Below are positions 1 through 12,245 of a stretch of 64,000 bases of DNA, one piece after another. The stretch is from NCBI RefSeq assembly GCF_014805625.2, contig NW_023998454.1, forward strand, positions 945,752 through 1,009,751, given 5' to 3'. This stretch comes from Glossina fuscipes. Lineage: Eukaryota; Arthropoda; Insecta; Diptera; Glossinidae. The translations under genes and the position numbers were made by a program. The notes beneath the pieces are model-generated. The model did not search any database, was not told where the DNA came from, and was given only the letters and a program-made list of their open reading frames with translations. How positions within the stretch are numbered: position 1 is the stretch's first letter; every line of letters begins with the position of its first letter.

Positions 1-1190
1 AATATCCATTAGTAAATGCTCTTTAATAAATTGTATCGATTGACAAAATATTATCAAGAAGCCAATCGCCGTCTCTGTGTTTCGAGGGAAGTAAATATGA
101 AACGCACATTATCATCATAAACCAACTCCTGACAGAAGCTACAAAGTGACCTACATCGATTCGGTGAAGGAAAAGACAGATGCACGAATTAAGACGGCCA
201 GGTAACTTTTGTAAATATTGATTAACGATAATGCAATGATGCGAACGAACAAAAAGCATACAAAAGATAATGAGATTCCAGTAATATCCGGTATCCCGCA
301 AAGCAACCATCTGGGTCCGATTTTGTTTGTTTTATACAATGGGTGACAAAAAATCGTCGTGGTTTTATGCTACTAGTGGTGTTGATGCCTATATATCAGG
401 CACTACTCACCTGATTGTCTCAAACGAACATATGCTTAAAAGATGTCATTTCAGCTTACATTTGTTGTCAAAATAGTTTTTCAATTTTATGCTCGTATTA
501 AGTAACATGGCTGCTTGGTCTTCAGCTAATTTCTTTACACTCAATTTAAATAAGTGCAAAAACTACCGTTTGCAAGGAGGGGCTCACTTACTTCGGAATA
601 TTTCAAGGAGTCGCATAGGCTGCAGAATGTAGACACGTTTCTCGATCTTGGGGTGCGTTTTGATAACAAATTCCTGTTTAATTTGCATATTGAACTGTCT
701 ATTAAAGAAAGTGTTGAGCCGGTACTTGGTTTTGGCTAGTCGAAGGAATTTCATGATTTCATATATTGCATAAAGGTTATGTATGTATCGCCTTCATTAT
801 ACACTTCTACCGTTTGGCCTCTGCCTTATCATTGTCATGTAGACGCTGAGTCAATTCTAAAACAATTTCTACTTTTGCGTTTAAGATTTTACCGTCATGA
901 TCTCAACCTTCATAACGACCGTATGAAAATAGATTACTGCTAATAGCTTTACCTTCACAAGAGAAGCATTGATTCGTCTCAGCCGTAAGCTTTTCAGTCA
1001 AGTTAATTGATTAATGGTTTAATTGATTCACCAGCTCTGTTAAATGAGATTAACTTCAATATTCCGTTCCGTTCATCTAGGAGCTTTCGGGCCATAAAAC
1101 TTAATCAATGCAAGGGATTGTTTCCAGTTCTAGCGGCACGTAATAATTGGACCGAGGTATATAATCCTATCTCTATATCGGACTTAATGC
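1..1190 (+). mobile_element. Broken non-LTR retrotransposon (LINE), reverse-transcriptase and C-terminal part
   Basis: Plus-strand translation in shifting frames shows three blocks typical of insect LINE reverse transcriptases. Around 285-340 there is ISGIPQSNHLGPILFVLY, the normally PQGS-containing palm motif (here PQSN). Around 645-705 there is LGVRFDNKFLFNLHIELS, the late-RT block. Around 1025-1190 there are PALLNEINFNIPFRSSRSF and YNPISISDLM, the C-terminal tail seen in Jockey/CR1-like elements. The segment that should carry the catalytic A/FxDD box (about 345-560) is not readable. Stops and frameshifts separate all blocks, so this is a dead copy, and it may begin left of the window. The same family appears to be present at 54050-55880. 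Clade assignment is inference. Confidence 0.75.
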
Positions 1191-2593
1191 ACACCATAAA
1201 AAAGACCGTCTGTATAGTTCGGACCGATATCTCAACAACACATGATGATAGCCAATTAATAGGTTGTTGAAGGATCACCATTCGCTTTGGGATTTTGGTA
1301 CTATAGTCTATACGTTCCTTAGGATGTACCATAAATATCTTAACAATATATTTTTCTCTTGCGCTACATAATGCAATACGTGATCGTAATTAAAAAAGCT
1401 GCTACATATGTAAGCGCAACAAAAAGAACAACTCTCTTATTGAATGTCTATACCTAATTTGGCCGAAATTTAAAAATTGTAGCTGAACTGAAATAAACGA
1501 AATGAAATGAAATAATGCTATTGTTGATGATTATATACGTTCATTGGCGGGTAAGAACAATGAACATCGTCGTTGCTGGAGTTAAAGAAATTCCTTTAAT
1601 GAAGAACGAATATCTCAGTGTTTTGTAACATACGGCTTTTCGGTTGAGCTATTAGTTACAAATGCACCCATGTAGCGCTGTAGAATGTAAACTTGGTAAA
1701 TTCACTGAGGAGCAATGACTAGCTAAAGGAATATTGCCAGGCCTAAACTGTCGGCGTGCCTGAGAAAAGGAAACGGAAAAATAGAAAAGATAGAGGACAA
1801 GGGGAAGAAGACAAAGAAGAAAAGTGAAAGGTAGTGCCCGACTGGACAAACAAAGGAACAGATTTTTTTGCAAAGTTGTCACGTAATAAAAATTCGGATA
1901 TATTTTCAAGACATTAAATCTATTGTCGAAACAGGATAGTGGCAAATTTTCTTCGGATGCTTTGATATCGTTAACGCATCTAAGTTTTGCATTTTGTTTA
2001 ATGACTGGAATCAACACATTCTTTCCTAAAATTAGAGATGATCTCTAGGTACTATAAAGAAATATAGGAAAAATTATAGTTCAAGAATGTATTTAAAAGG
2101 AATTTAGGAAATAATATGTGCCCTACGCTAAATCGTTGAATACGGTGGATTACATGCAACAAACACGGCGACTGAGACGTTATTGGAACGCGACGTCAGA
2201 AAAACTATGTAATTGGGATAACGTCTTTACGAAGAAAACTAAATTTGAATACAAAGTTGTGTGGTGTTGCATGTAAAAACTTGACAATTAATTTATAAAT
2301 TAACGACGAATTTATTAAATGGATAATAACTTAATACTGTAACTATCAAGATACGTACTTTTTTGTCAAGAATGTTTTGTTGCGATTTTAAAAATTTGAA
2401 GTGCATATAAATCATGTATCCAGGAAGCTCCTGTTAATAAACGTAGTCAACGTCAACCTATGTAGCACCGTATATACAGCTTTCGAGTGTTATTAACACC
2501 ACCAGGTTTTTCCTTGCGTTCATTTTGGTTTATTTCCAATTATTTCTCATCTACAATTTTGAATGAATAGGAGATTAATATCTTCTGTCCTTT
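1190..2593. other. Non-coding stretch, no gene recognised
   Basis: AT-rich sequence between the LINE relic and the first family-A repeat. An open frame of 121 codons on the minus strand (1652-2017) has no recognisable motif, a hydrophobic low-complexity middle and no visible splice context, so I do not call it a gene. Confidence 0.5.
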
Positions 2594-3345
2594 TTTATAC
2601 CCACCACTGTAAGATGGGGAAATATTCATTTTGTTTTTTCCCATAACGTATGTAACGCTCACAAGGAAGCTTCAAAGATTCTATAAAGTATGCATATTCT
2701 TGATCAGCGAGAAATTCTGAGTTGGAGTGATGTCTGTCCGTCTGAGTGTGTGCGTTTGTTATTGGCACTGTCCTGGACCCAAAGATGAAGATATCGGCTT
2801 CAAATGTAGTAGAAACATTATGAGTGTCTGCATGTAGATCGATATTAAAAATGGGCCAAATTGGTCAGAGCAGAAGCGCGCAGTGGAGCGTAAACCGAAC
2901 GCAACTTCTTAAAACAAATTGTGGGTTCTTGCTCGTTAAACGGAAATTATTAAAGCTAGGAGAGTGCAATTTACTTTACGAAACACTCTACTATTTATGT
3001 GCAAAAATGAAAAAAATGGGCTATGCGCACACAAAGTTACAAATGATTAAATTTTAGTTTTTTCACTTTTTGAGGTTTTATGCTTATTTATCATAAAGCG
3101 CACAAGAGGAAATGTTTAAAATATATTTTGCACCCTCCTCAAACGCAGGCACATTAACTGCTTAAAAATGGGTTAATTTTAAAATGAATATCGTAGACAC
3201 CGCGAATAACTTTTTCTTAATAATAGCAGCAGTATGGATATCAAATAAAATAACTTGGAGAGTAGAATGCAAAAAGCATAGTCATGGGTAGATTAGGTTC
3301 GGTCCCTATCGAATATAACTTTGTTGTTTGTTTTTTTTAACTTCG
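2594..3345 (+). repeat. Dispersed repeat family A, copy 1 (nearly full length)
   Basis: The copy starts with tttttatacccaccactgta and continues with the core ctataaagta..attcttgatcagc and gtctgtccgtctg. It carries the middle block gggccaaattggtcagagca, then gaggttttatgcttattta, and ends with a short hairpin (TTCG..CGAA at about 3301-3318) followed by tataactttgttgtttgttt. The same order of blocks recurs at 44697-46080, and in reverse at 32339-32905 and 36150-36655. It has no coding capacity, so it is non-autonomous. Class is not certain; see findings. Confidence 0.75.
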
Positions 3346-3984
3346 TTTAAATAATAAATAGACAAGAATTTTCTTTTACGTTATCAATAAATATTCCTTT
3401 TCTTTCCGATGTGTTCAAATTTATTCATCGGACTCAACTTTGAGATCTCCCATTGAAAATTGTGGAAACCGTAGGTAGAGCAGGGTAAAGAGTAGCCCAG
3501 GACGTAAGATTAGCCCGCTCGGTAAGTAGGGTTCGCATGTTCGTTGGTTCTGATGTTGGTTGCAGCACGCGTGTCTCTTTAGTTATAACCGTCTCAGGTG
3601 TGGTAGCTAGCTCATCAACGGCACGTGCGCTTGGCCTTTGACTAAAGTAAATTTTAAAGGGATTTATGCAAAAGCTTCGGGTATCATTTGCTTAGTTTGC
3701 GCAGAAACTTGTTAGTAAACGCTTGTATTAATCTGTAAAGCGAACAAAGTGGGCGCCCAAGAACTAGTTGACGATTTTCAATTTATTCTGAACAAGTAGG
3801 AATCATTTTAGTGGACCATCTGGTAATTTCTCTTTTCTTTTTTTTAATCTGATCAATCACGCAGGACACGTTCCCTCTAGATGCTAAACGCTGACGGCCA
3901 AAAAGAAGTAAGTCAAGTAGAAGTGCTGGGAAGTGGCCGCAGTCTAGTATGTATGGGCGTATGCGATGAACGTGGTGCGTTTTG
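3345..3984. other. Non-coding stretch, nothing recognised
   Basis: Unique-looking sequence between repeat A1 and a SINE head. No splice-linked open frames or motifs seen. Confidence 0.4.
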
Positions 3985-4072
3985 GGATTGAGCTACGATC
4001 GCCGCATTGAGAGTTGAACCCGTGATCTCTAACTTAGGTGTCCGGATTCTAATATACCCGCCTACTCATGCC
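3985..4072 (-). repeat. tRNA-derived SINE head (degenerate)
   Basis: On the minus strand the segment reads as a 5' tRNA-like head with a B-box-like acgggttcaactctc followed by aatgcgg, parallel to cgtgggttcgaatctc and aagtgcgg in the copy at 45571. The head starts near 4072 (gagtaggcgggtatat). The 3' body of the SINE is not recognisable here. Confidence 0.5.
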
Positions 4073-4740
4073 AACAGCACTTGAGTCTTGACTAGAAATT
4101 TACGAACATTTTCGAATATCGACTGACCGGGCGTTGCCGAAAGGGGGGCATGCCATAACGATGCTTATTAAGTTTATAGTTATAAAAAGGATGATATTGC
4201 GGATAATGCACATGCTGACGACACACTTGACGACAATAATTTTAAACAATGAAGACAGTTATTAATTTTTGCATTAAAAAAGTTCGATGAAATTAGTGAT
4301 TTCTGCATTTATCTTTTGATATATTTATCTACATTAGGAGTTGACCGGATTAATTTAACTCTTGTAACGGAGAAACGGCTTAAATCAAAATTTTGTTTGT
4401 AAATGTATTTCATACATTCTTTTTCCTTTATTAATGTACAGTTCATAATTGAGAACATATGCGAAGTAAACACCATAATTTATTGAAGTTTTTGCTCAAA
4501 GACGTAATGTTGGTGAGCATAGAAATGTTCTGCTCAAGTGTTTCTAGTTTTCTTATTATTGTATGTGTTATCAAAATATTTTCCATTTTTTTCGTTTATT
4601 GTTATTATTTTTGGTAAATTTCAAGAATTTTTCTTCCACACACGCAATAAAATATTATATTTGTCTATATAAGTACAAATATCTCTGCAGAAACTCTAGA
4701 TTGTAACATTATACCTTTGATTGAACTTTCAAATAAAATT

Positions 4741-4791
4741 AAGAAAAAAAGAGAGAAAGAAAGAAAGAAAGAGAGAAAGAGGGAGAGAGAA
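4741..4791 (+). repeat. GAAA/GA purine low-complexity tract
   Basis: Alternating GAAA and GAGA units on the plus strand. Simple sequence; the open frame over it is an artefact. Confidence 0.85.
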
Positions 4792-4885
4792 AACTATTTT
4801 AGATTTTTGTTTGTTGCTGATTTGATTTATATTTCAAAAGATATGAAGAAAATTTATATTTATATTACTTCACTGATTTTATCTA

Positions 4886-4910
4886 AAAAAAAAAAAAAAA
4901 AAAAAAAAAA
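4886..4910 (+). repeat. Poly(A) run of about 25
   Basis: Uninterrupted adenines inside AT-rich DNA. No recognisable retrocopy precedes it, so I treat it as simple sequence. Confidence 0.85.
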
Positions 4911-7900
4911 TTGTTTAATTTGTCTGTGTCGGAAGGATCTTGAAGGAAATGATTTTCAATGAATATCTTTGCACTCAGCAAATACATCGTTTTTATGTGG
5001 TGTTAGCTTAAGACGTAAGTTATTTCTTCATTAGTTTATTAGTTGTCTGTTAAGGCTTCTTCTTAAGCATTTTAGTTAGATAAGTAAATATGCGTTCAAG
5101 TGTAAGTGTTAGACTTCCTAAGGCCATTTTTACATACTTCCAGACAGACGTAAAGAACTTAAGAGCATTTATATAATATATAACAATACATGAAATATAA
5201 TATTTACTTACTCTCTAATACACCGGAGCTATGCGTAAACCTGGCAGATATTTAAAGATAAAATTTAATTCAATTAAATTTTCAATTGACTTTAGAAACA
5301 AATTGAAAATATTTATGTGTTTATAAAATATTTATAAGATAATATTTGATTGCAATTTCTATGATGTTGTTGTTGCTTTTGTTGCCTTATTGCTGCTATG
5401 AATTCTGAGCAAGTTTAAACCATAAATTTCTTTAATATTTAATTTGAAAAATTTAATCAGGTTGTTGTCTTATTTCTGGCTGCCATGTGATGTATGAAAC
5501 GTTAATGCGTTTCAATCTTAAAATTAAAGTTTTATGACTTGTTAACAAATTAGTTTAAGATAAGAACTTTTTATAACCAGCTTTAGAATTCAGGAAAATA
5601 TCCAAGTTTGTAAGGAATTTCGTACACACTTCAAGTTTCTTAGTCACGCGCATAAGTTCGAAGAGCTGTAATCATTATTTAATGTAATCATTTTCTTTCA
5701 ATTGCTTGAAAACGCTCTATCGTAAAGTGGAAGTGAAATTAATAATAAAATTAATTCAACACAATATGTATGAAACCAATTTTGTATAATTTTCCAAGTT
5801 TCGAACAACTGCCTTTACTAGTAAGGAAAACTTGTTTAAATCGTTTACTTACAAGTGCGAAAGAAAGTGAAAAGTATTTCCAAACAAATAATGAAAACCA
5901 CAAATCTTTACATATGTTCTTGTCTTAGATGCTGACACATAACCATGAGCGCTTACTTGTTCTTAGCTTACGTTCCTATAGGGAAATATGTAAATATATA
6001 CCGTTATGTACAACGTTCTAAGATACCGTTTAACGTTAAAGTTTTTCCTAAGTTATTAGCGGTTTTAGAGTGTGTACGCTCAAGCATGTCTATTTCTACC
6101 CATAGATTATTTTGCATCTGTCTAAAGTAAACAAAAGTATAAATCCCACACACACACATATATGCTCGCTCGATTATATTGCAGGCATACACATATTTAT
6201 CTATATAACTAGCCTTGAAGTGGATAAAAGTCGTGTACATGTGTGTTTGGTATTGTGTTTTATATTAAAATTTTAATTGAAAATATTTCTCTGATTCTGG
6301 CATAAAAGAAAATTTTAAGCCACACACTCGTAAACACACACCCAAGCACACATCGTTGCACATAAATACATTGAAGACATGATCTGCTTCAAAGGAGCTT
6401 ACAGACGTTGTTTTATTTCCTTCAGAAATCATACATTCACAGATATTTTGAACATGCCCGTTAATATTCTCTATGGAACTCGTGTACTTTAGCATTTTTG
6501 AAGAATCAATTCGGCTACGGAAATAAAGCAGTTGGAGTTGACAGAACCTCGGTCTCTGGAAAATTAAATCTTTAATGGAAATTTAGATAGATGCGGCTAC
6601 TGTGGATTCCTCTACGATTAACTTCGCTTACTTCATTATAGAGGCTGTGGCCTTTCAGTTAGGTACCTCAACGTTCTCATCTCACTTAAGTGTTTGTCTG
6701 GAAAGCCGACTGTACATTCTATGCAATATACAATGTAGTGGATAAAGTAAAATTATTGTTAACGGCAAGCAAGTACCTATTCTACCTAGGTATTCTTTAC
6801 TCCAAGAACGAATGAGCAAGTTTGAGTTCACGTTTTCTCTATGACACTGGCGCACATTCAAACTATATAGATTACAATTTATTTTAAAAACGTGTTGCTT
6901 ACAATCCTTAACATTTTCTTTTCTCTTTCCTGCCCACTTTTGCTCAAGTGCTTTGGCAGAAGGAAACCCCGAAATATTTTTGATTAGGTTATGATCGAAT
7001 GTTTAATGCATTCGGTATTTTTTTATACTATCTCAGTATTTTCTTTGACGCTTGAACATCTTTACAGCAATTGTGTCAATAATGCTATAGCGATAGACCC
7101 AAAAAAACTCTTCCGCTCAGCTCCTGTATTACGTAGTCAATGTATTTCTTATAACTCATACGCCCGCTAAACTTTAACTTTTGCTTCTACATTAAAATAA
7201 ATGCATACACATCCGCACACAAAAACATGCATCCAGCCGCATAGATGTTTGGTTGTTCATAAACCTGTCATTTGTTTTAACCGTAACTCATAAATTTTCT
7301 TAACATTCCCATCTCTGCTTAACTTAAGCCTGGGTGCGTGCATGCGTGTACGGCTTAGTGTAGTTTTTCTTTCTTTTGCTTGCTATTTATGTTTTCTGGC
7401 TGTTGCTGTTGGTGTTTTTGATGCGTACAGTAAAAAGTACATGTACACGTGCATGAACTTATATATGTTTATGATAAACTTTCTCACAAAATATACGACA
7501 AACTAAACCAAACATTAAAATTTCTCCTTGATGTCAGAAAATAAGATATTTTTGGAAATTAATTAAAAACTAACACATCACACAGATAACCGAAGATGTA
7601 TGCGATAATAAATAGAGAACGTGTGCTTATAATATATAAAAACATGAGGTAATATACAAACGTTTTTGATAAGATGGAGGTCGGATATAATGAAAGCGTA
7701 TATAATTAATTTATTAAAGTATATTTTTTCATATTTAAAAAAATAATGATTTTTTTTAGCAAACTTTGAGTGAATTAAAAGAAGAATTGTAAAAAAAGTT
7801 CTAAGTTTTGATTATATCACAATTCAGTGAAAGGATTTTAATAAAATAATAGAAATTGTGCTAAATTTTTCTTATCTTTGCAGTTATTTATATATATCAA

Positions 7901-10900
7901 ATTGTATGACATATGTATAATCGCCTTAATTGCTGTGATTTTTGCTTATATTCTACTTTTGTTTAGTGTATTATTTAAAATTTTTGTGTATATATGTGTA
8001 AAAAACACACGTCATCAGCTACCCAATGAAATGCAATTGTTGGAATGGTTGTTCGTTTGTTTTCATGTAGTGGTATTTTGGACCTAAATGATGTTCTTTT
8101 CTCTGTGCTGTGTGCAAACAGTAAAATGTTTCAATTAAATTCAACAATAAAATGAGAATTTTTGTAACAAAGCTGACGTGCACACACAAATTTTAATAAG
8201 TAAAACACACACACACACACACATACACACACATGTATACATATATGTGAATGTGTGTGGGACTATATGCTCCATGTGTATGCAATAAATACAGAAAGCT
8301 GTAAGTGCAAGTGAGAATATGTCTACCTATCCATATTTATTTGCTCGTATAACGACGGCAATAGTCCACATGCATGGTGAAACGAAATAATAAAAAAGCT
8401 TTTAGCAGTAATAATAACTACAAACTACATAATAAATACACAGACACATATACGGATTTGTATAATGATCAGGATGTCATTGTTATTAGTGTTGTTGATG
8501 TTGGTGATCATTATTACCATCAACATTATTGTTATCAGCACCATCAGCGATACAGCGGTAAAGCTTCTATTTTCAGGTATATAGAAAAGTAGGCCAGAAT
8601 TCAAGATATTTGGCTTTAATATTTAAATAGTGGTAACATAATATTTATGGCCTACATTGAAAAATAAACGTGCGATAGGTACCTATATGTGCCGTTTGTT
8701 TTCATATGTGAGTATATGAAGGCTTATGGCTTCAAGAACGCTATCTCTTATCACTTGAGGTGAATCATTTTTTGGGTTTTTCTACCCAACATTTATCCAA
8801 CATCATCATTTTGTCAATTCTTTCCTGCGCTGCTCCTTTGATCATATGTTCCTTCTTCCTATCGGCCATTTAGTTGTGGCAGTTAAGGTTCCTCTTCCAT
8901 CTTTGCACTTATTGCTAAAAACTTGAAGCAATCCCGAAGAAAACTAAAAATTTTGAAATATTTTTGTTCGTTACCCAAAAATTTGCTTTCACTTTCGAAT
9001 TGAGATGCGTCATAACATTAGTTTTAACGTGATCCTGGCGCATCTGTTCTTAACCGAAAAGTTTTTGATCTCATAGACACGTCACCTTATAACCGGTAGT
9101 GAATATAATTGAATGAATATCGTATAGTGCAGCATACTAATGATTAAGGAAGCAAATGTCTGCTTTGATAACGACGACTATCGTGCCTAAATGCGGGATA
9201 TCAGGCGATATCATTACTTTGCTTATACCACTTTCGCTATTTCCCATTTTTACAGGAGGGCATCTGAGATTTACGTTAACCCTATTAAAATATTTGCCAG
9301 GACGATTTTTTTTTCTTTTTCTTGTTTTACCGCATATATATGTAAACACACTTTGGTGTGCATTTCATTCAACTATCTCTGGAAATATTATACTTGACAG
9401 ACCGCAAAACCAAAAACTACATTTTAAACAATGCATTTTACACAGATACTAGATCAACACACTTGCATATAGGTATACAAAAAGTTGTTGCCTCTATTGG
9501 TATCACTGTGCGTTCGTGTGCACTGGTGTGAGCGTGTATATGAATTGAAACCATTATATCAAAAATTATCCATTATTGTGTATTGAAACAGATGGGAAGC
9601 AGTGAAAAAACAACTGCTTTTAGGCTTGTTTTTTTTACGTCATTACGATGTTTTTCGTATTATAGTATGTTGTTATTTTGCAGATATTCTTATGTGTATA
9701 TGGTTAACTATATAATAAATTTAAGTATGTAAATACGTTTGTATGGACGTGTGTGCTTTTTTTGATCACAAAACAAGAGAAATTTTTGTTACATGTGCAA
9801 TTTAACTCAAGTATAAAATAATTTGAAATGCCAAACCTGTGGTATTTCAGCTATTTGTTGTGATTTTTTTTTTCATATGACATATATGTCCATATAGGAC
9901 AATAACAATGTACTCGAACGAAGTTGACTGCTATATGTATGTGTTTCAATGTGAAGAGATGTAGCACAATGATTAGATGCAATAAAAAAAGGATGTACAT
10001 ATATAAATAAAAATATACATACACACACCCTACGTTTAAAAGGAATAGACTAGAAAAGTAAGTGCATGCAGACATACATTGAATACGATGTAATCTCAGA
10101 GAATTATTAAATATTTCAATAAATCTGTTTACTCAGGGGATATTTTAAAGCACAAATATATACACTACACGAAATATGCTTGAAGTGAAAAAAGTGAGAA
10201 GAGAGAATATAGAAAAACTGTTAGTTTGCAGCATATACAAACTATACTTATAGTATATTTATTATTATATGTCCCTGACGTATAAATAACGACCATAAAC
10301 GTTGACGTTGACGTTGCTGATGGTGATTATTATTATTATTAAATTGTCTGCAAAAGTGTACGTTCATGAGCATGTAAGTGTGTGCGTCAAGTTATACAGA
10401 TTATGATACTGGATATATATAAAAAAGCTTAAGCCACTCATATGCTAACGCTTTACCGAAAACACTTCAAATCGCTTCTTTTCTTGGTAGTACCACATGC
10501 ATGCCTGCACGATATGATTTTATTATATCCATATAGTATTACAAGGTGGTGCCACCTTTCATTTCATTTCAATCCTTTTCACACTTCAATATCGTTTGAA
10601 TTGTTATTGTTTAAATAATTTAAAATATTTGTTGTTTTTGTCTTGCGAATAAAATGTTCTCAATTTAACTTCAAGAAATTCAAAACAATTCGTTCATTCA
10701 AATATTATTATCGTGAAAAAGATGGTTACTTATGGCATTGCCTTAGCTGGCAAAATCTAGGCGTTTCTTTCTTGGTGTCATTGCCTCACCGGTTTTATTA
10801 AATGAAAGAAATTTTAATTTTTCTATCCGTCCTTCAAGAAAATTTCTTTTTACATAATTAAGCTTAAATCCATTTATAAATTAATCAATTCTCTTTGAAT

Positions 10901-10963
10901 AATTTTTGAAAATCTGTCAAATGTATAATCTTTTTTTGGGATTACTTATTATTCCATCATCGC
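4911..10963. other. Long AT-rich non-coding block
   Basis: About 6 kb without any open frame that looks like protein. It contains many short TG/CA and TATA tracts (for example 6150-6165, 8202-8232, 10010-10030), trinucleotide runs such as (TTA) near 10330 and GTTGTTGTTG-like runs near 5360. It could be a large intron or intergenic regulatory DNA of a gene outside the window; the sequence does not decide. Confidence 0.5.
8203..8240 (+). repeat. (CA)n microsatellite
   Basis: A perfect CA run followed by interrupted CA/TA and then TG units through about 8260. Dinucleotide simple sequence. Confidence 0.9.
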
Positions 10964-11290
10964 GTGATGACGGGTCTATTCAGTTTGACAAAACGTTTGC
11001 AACTCAGAAGAAAGGAAGTTTCAAAGCTCCCACAAAGTATATTAATTTTTGATCCACATGAATTTCTGAACCGTTTTAAGCATGTCCGCCTGTCCGGTTG
11101 TGCAATGTCTATTGTAAACAATCTGCCTGAAATATTGGAAATTCTTGCACGCAGAATCAAGTCGGCCGACGGAGACACTTGCAGTACAGAGTAAACTGAG
11201 AACATCTCCGTTTTCTCAACGCGACTAAAAATTGGTCTTTTGCTCATTACTCAAGCGCTAAAAAAGCGCTATAAAAATTTGAAATAATAT
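10964..11290 (+). repeat. Dispersed repeat family B, copy 1
   Basis: Begins near gacaaaacgtttgcaactca, has cacaaagtatattaatttttg, then tgtccgcctgtccggttgtg and the block ctgagaacatctccgttttc. The same ordered blocks occur at 11975, 34225 and 37590. Its architecture (Cgtttgcaac.., aagtatatat.., Gtccgtctgt..) parallels family A, so B is probably a related non-autonomous family. An open frame on each strand here is a by-product. Confidence 0.65.
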
Positions 11291-11974
11291 TCTATGGGCA
11301 ATGCTGTAGTATCCGTATAAAAACGGGAATAATTTCGAATGCTTGTCATTCGTTTCATACGTTTGGAACAAGCACAAAGGCAGGCGAGGCAAGCCCAAAT
11401 GATCGTGCAATAATATTGTTATTGATACTTGATATACCAATAATATCTACAAGGCCTCCTTGAGACTACCAACTGTGGACACGTACAAGCTCTTTGTAGA
11501 CCTTTTCATCAACGATTGAGGGTGACGAACTCTCTGAAAGAGGTTCGTCTTGGATTACCTTGCGGCGCTCATTAAATGAATAACATGAAAGCTTGTGATT
11601 ATCGTAAACACTGATCACCTTACTCCCCTTGTAGCATTTACAATTGATTTCATTATATTTTTTTGACAAAATTTGATGCAAATTCATTGTTCAACCGATT
11701 TTTCTATTCCAAAAATCACTGGCAACAAGATTGTTTAAACAAAAAAAAAAAAAACGTTGTTATCGCCCAACGGGGCATTCGAAATTTAGGTCAGCTGTTC
11801 ATGGCAGTCATACTAACGTACACAATAAACGCACAAGCCGATATCATAACGCGGGTGTTTTAAAAAAGTAGTAAAGCCATAAAAATGTGAACGTCTATTC
11901 AATGGCTTAGGCTGTATTGACTGCACGAAAATGGACAAAAAACAACCCACGCCGACCCAACATGCATCAAATTT

Positions 11975-12245
11975 TCATTTGTTTAGCAAAACTGTTACAA
12001 AGCGCAAAACCATGGTTCATAACCCCCGTAAAGTATATATACTCTTGACCAATGTTAAATCTGTAGTGAATGTAAGCATGACCGTCTGTTTTGTCTGCCC
12101 AGCTGTCTCTCTCGGTCGTTCGTATATACAAAAGCGTTTGAAAAAAAGGACATGCCTGCAATACACCATACCGTGAGAACACCTTTGTTTTCCATACTTT
12201 TGCTCGTTACTCCTAAAATATAATAGGCGCAAATAATATAAATTT
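11975..12245 (+). repeat. Dispersed repeat family B, copy 2
   Basis: Contains gcaaaactgttacaaagcgc, cgtaaagtatatatactctt, a GTCTGTTTTGTCTGCC stretch, and cgtgagaacacctttgtttt followed by tgctcgttactcct. These line up in order with copies at 10964 and 34225. Confidence 0.6.

Noticed and set aside
1652..2017. 121-codon minus-strand frame
   Set aside because: Hydrophobic, serine/leucine-rich, no motif and no splice or promoter context; AT/purine-rich DNA explains the openness.
8203..8260. CA/TG tracts as regulatory Z-DNA
   Set aside because: Common microsatellites in fly DNA; nothing links them to a gene.
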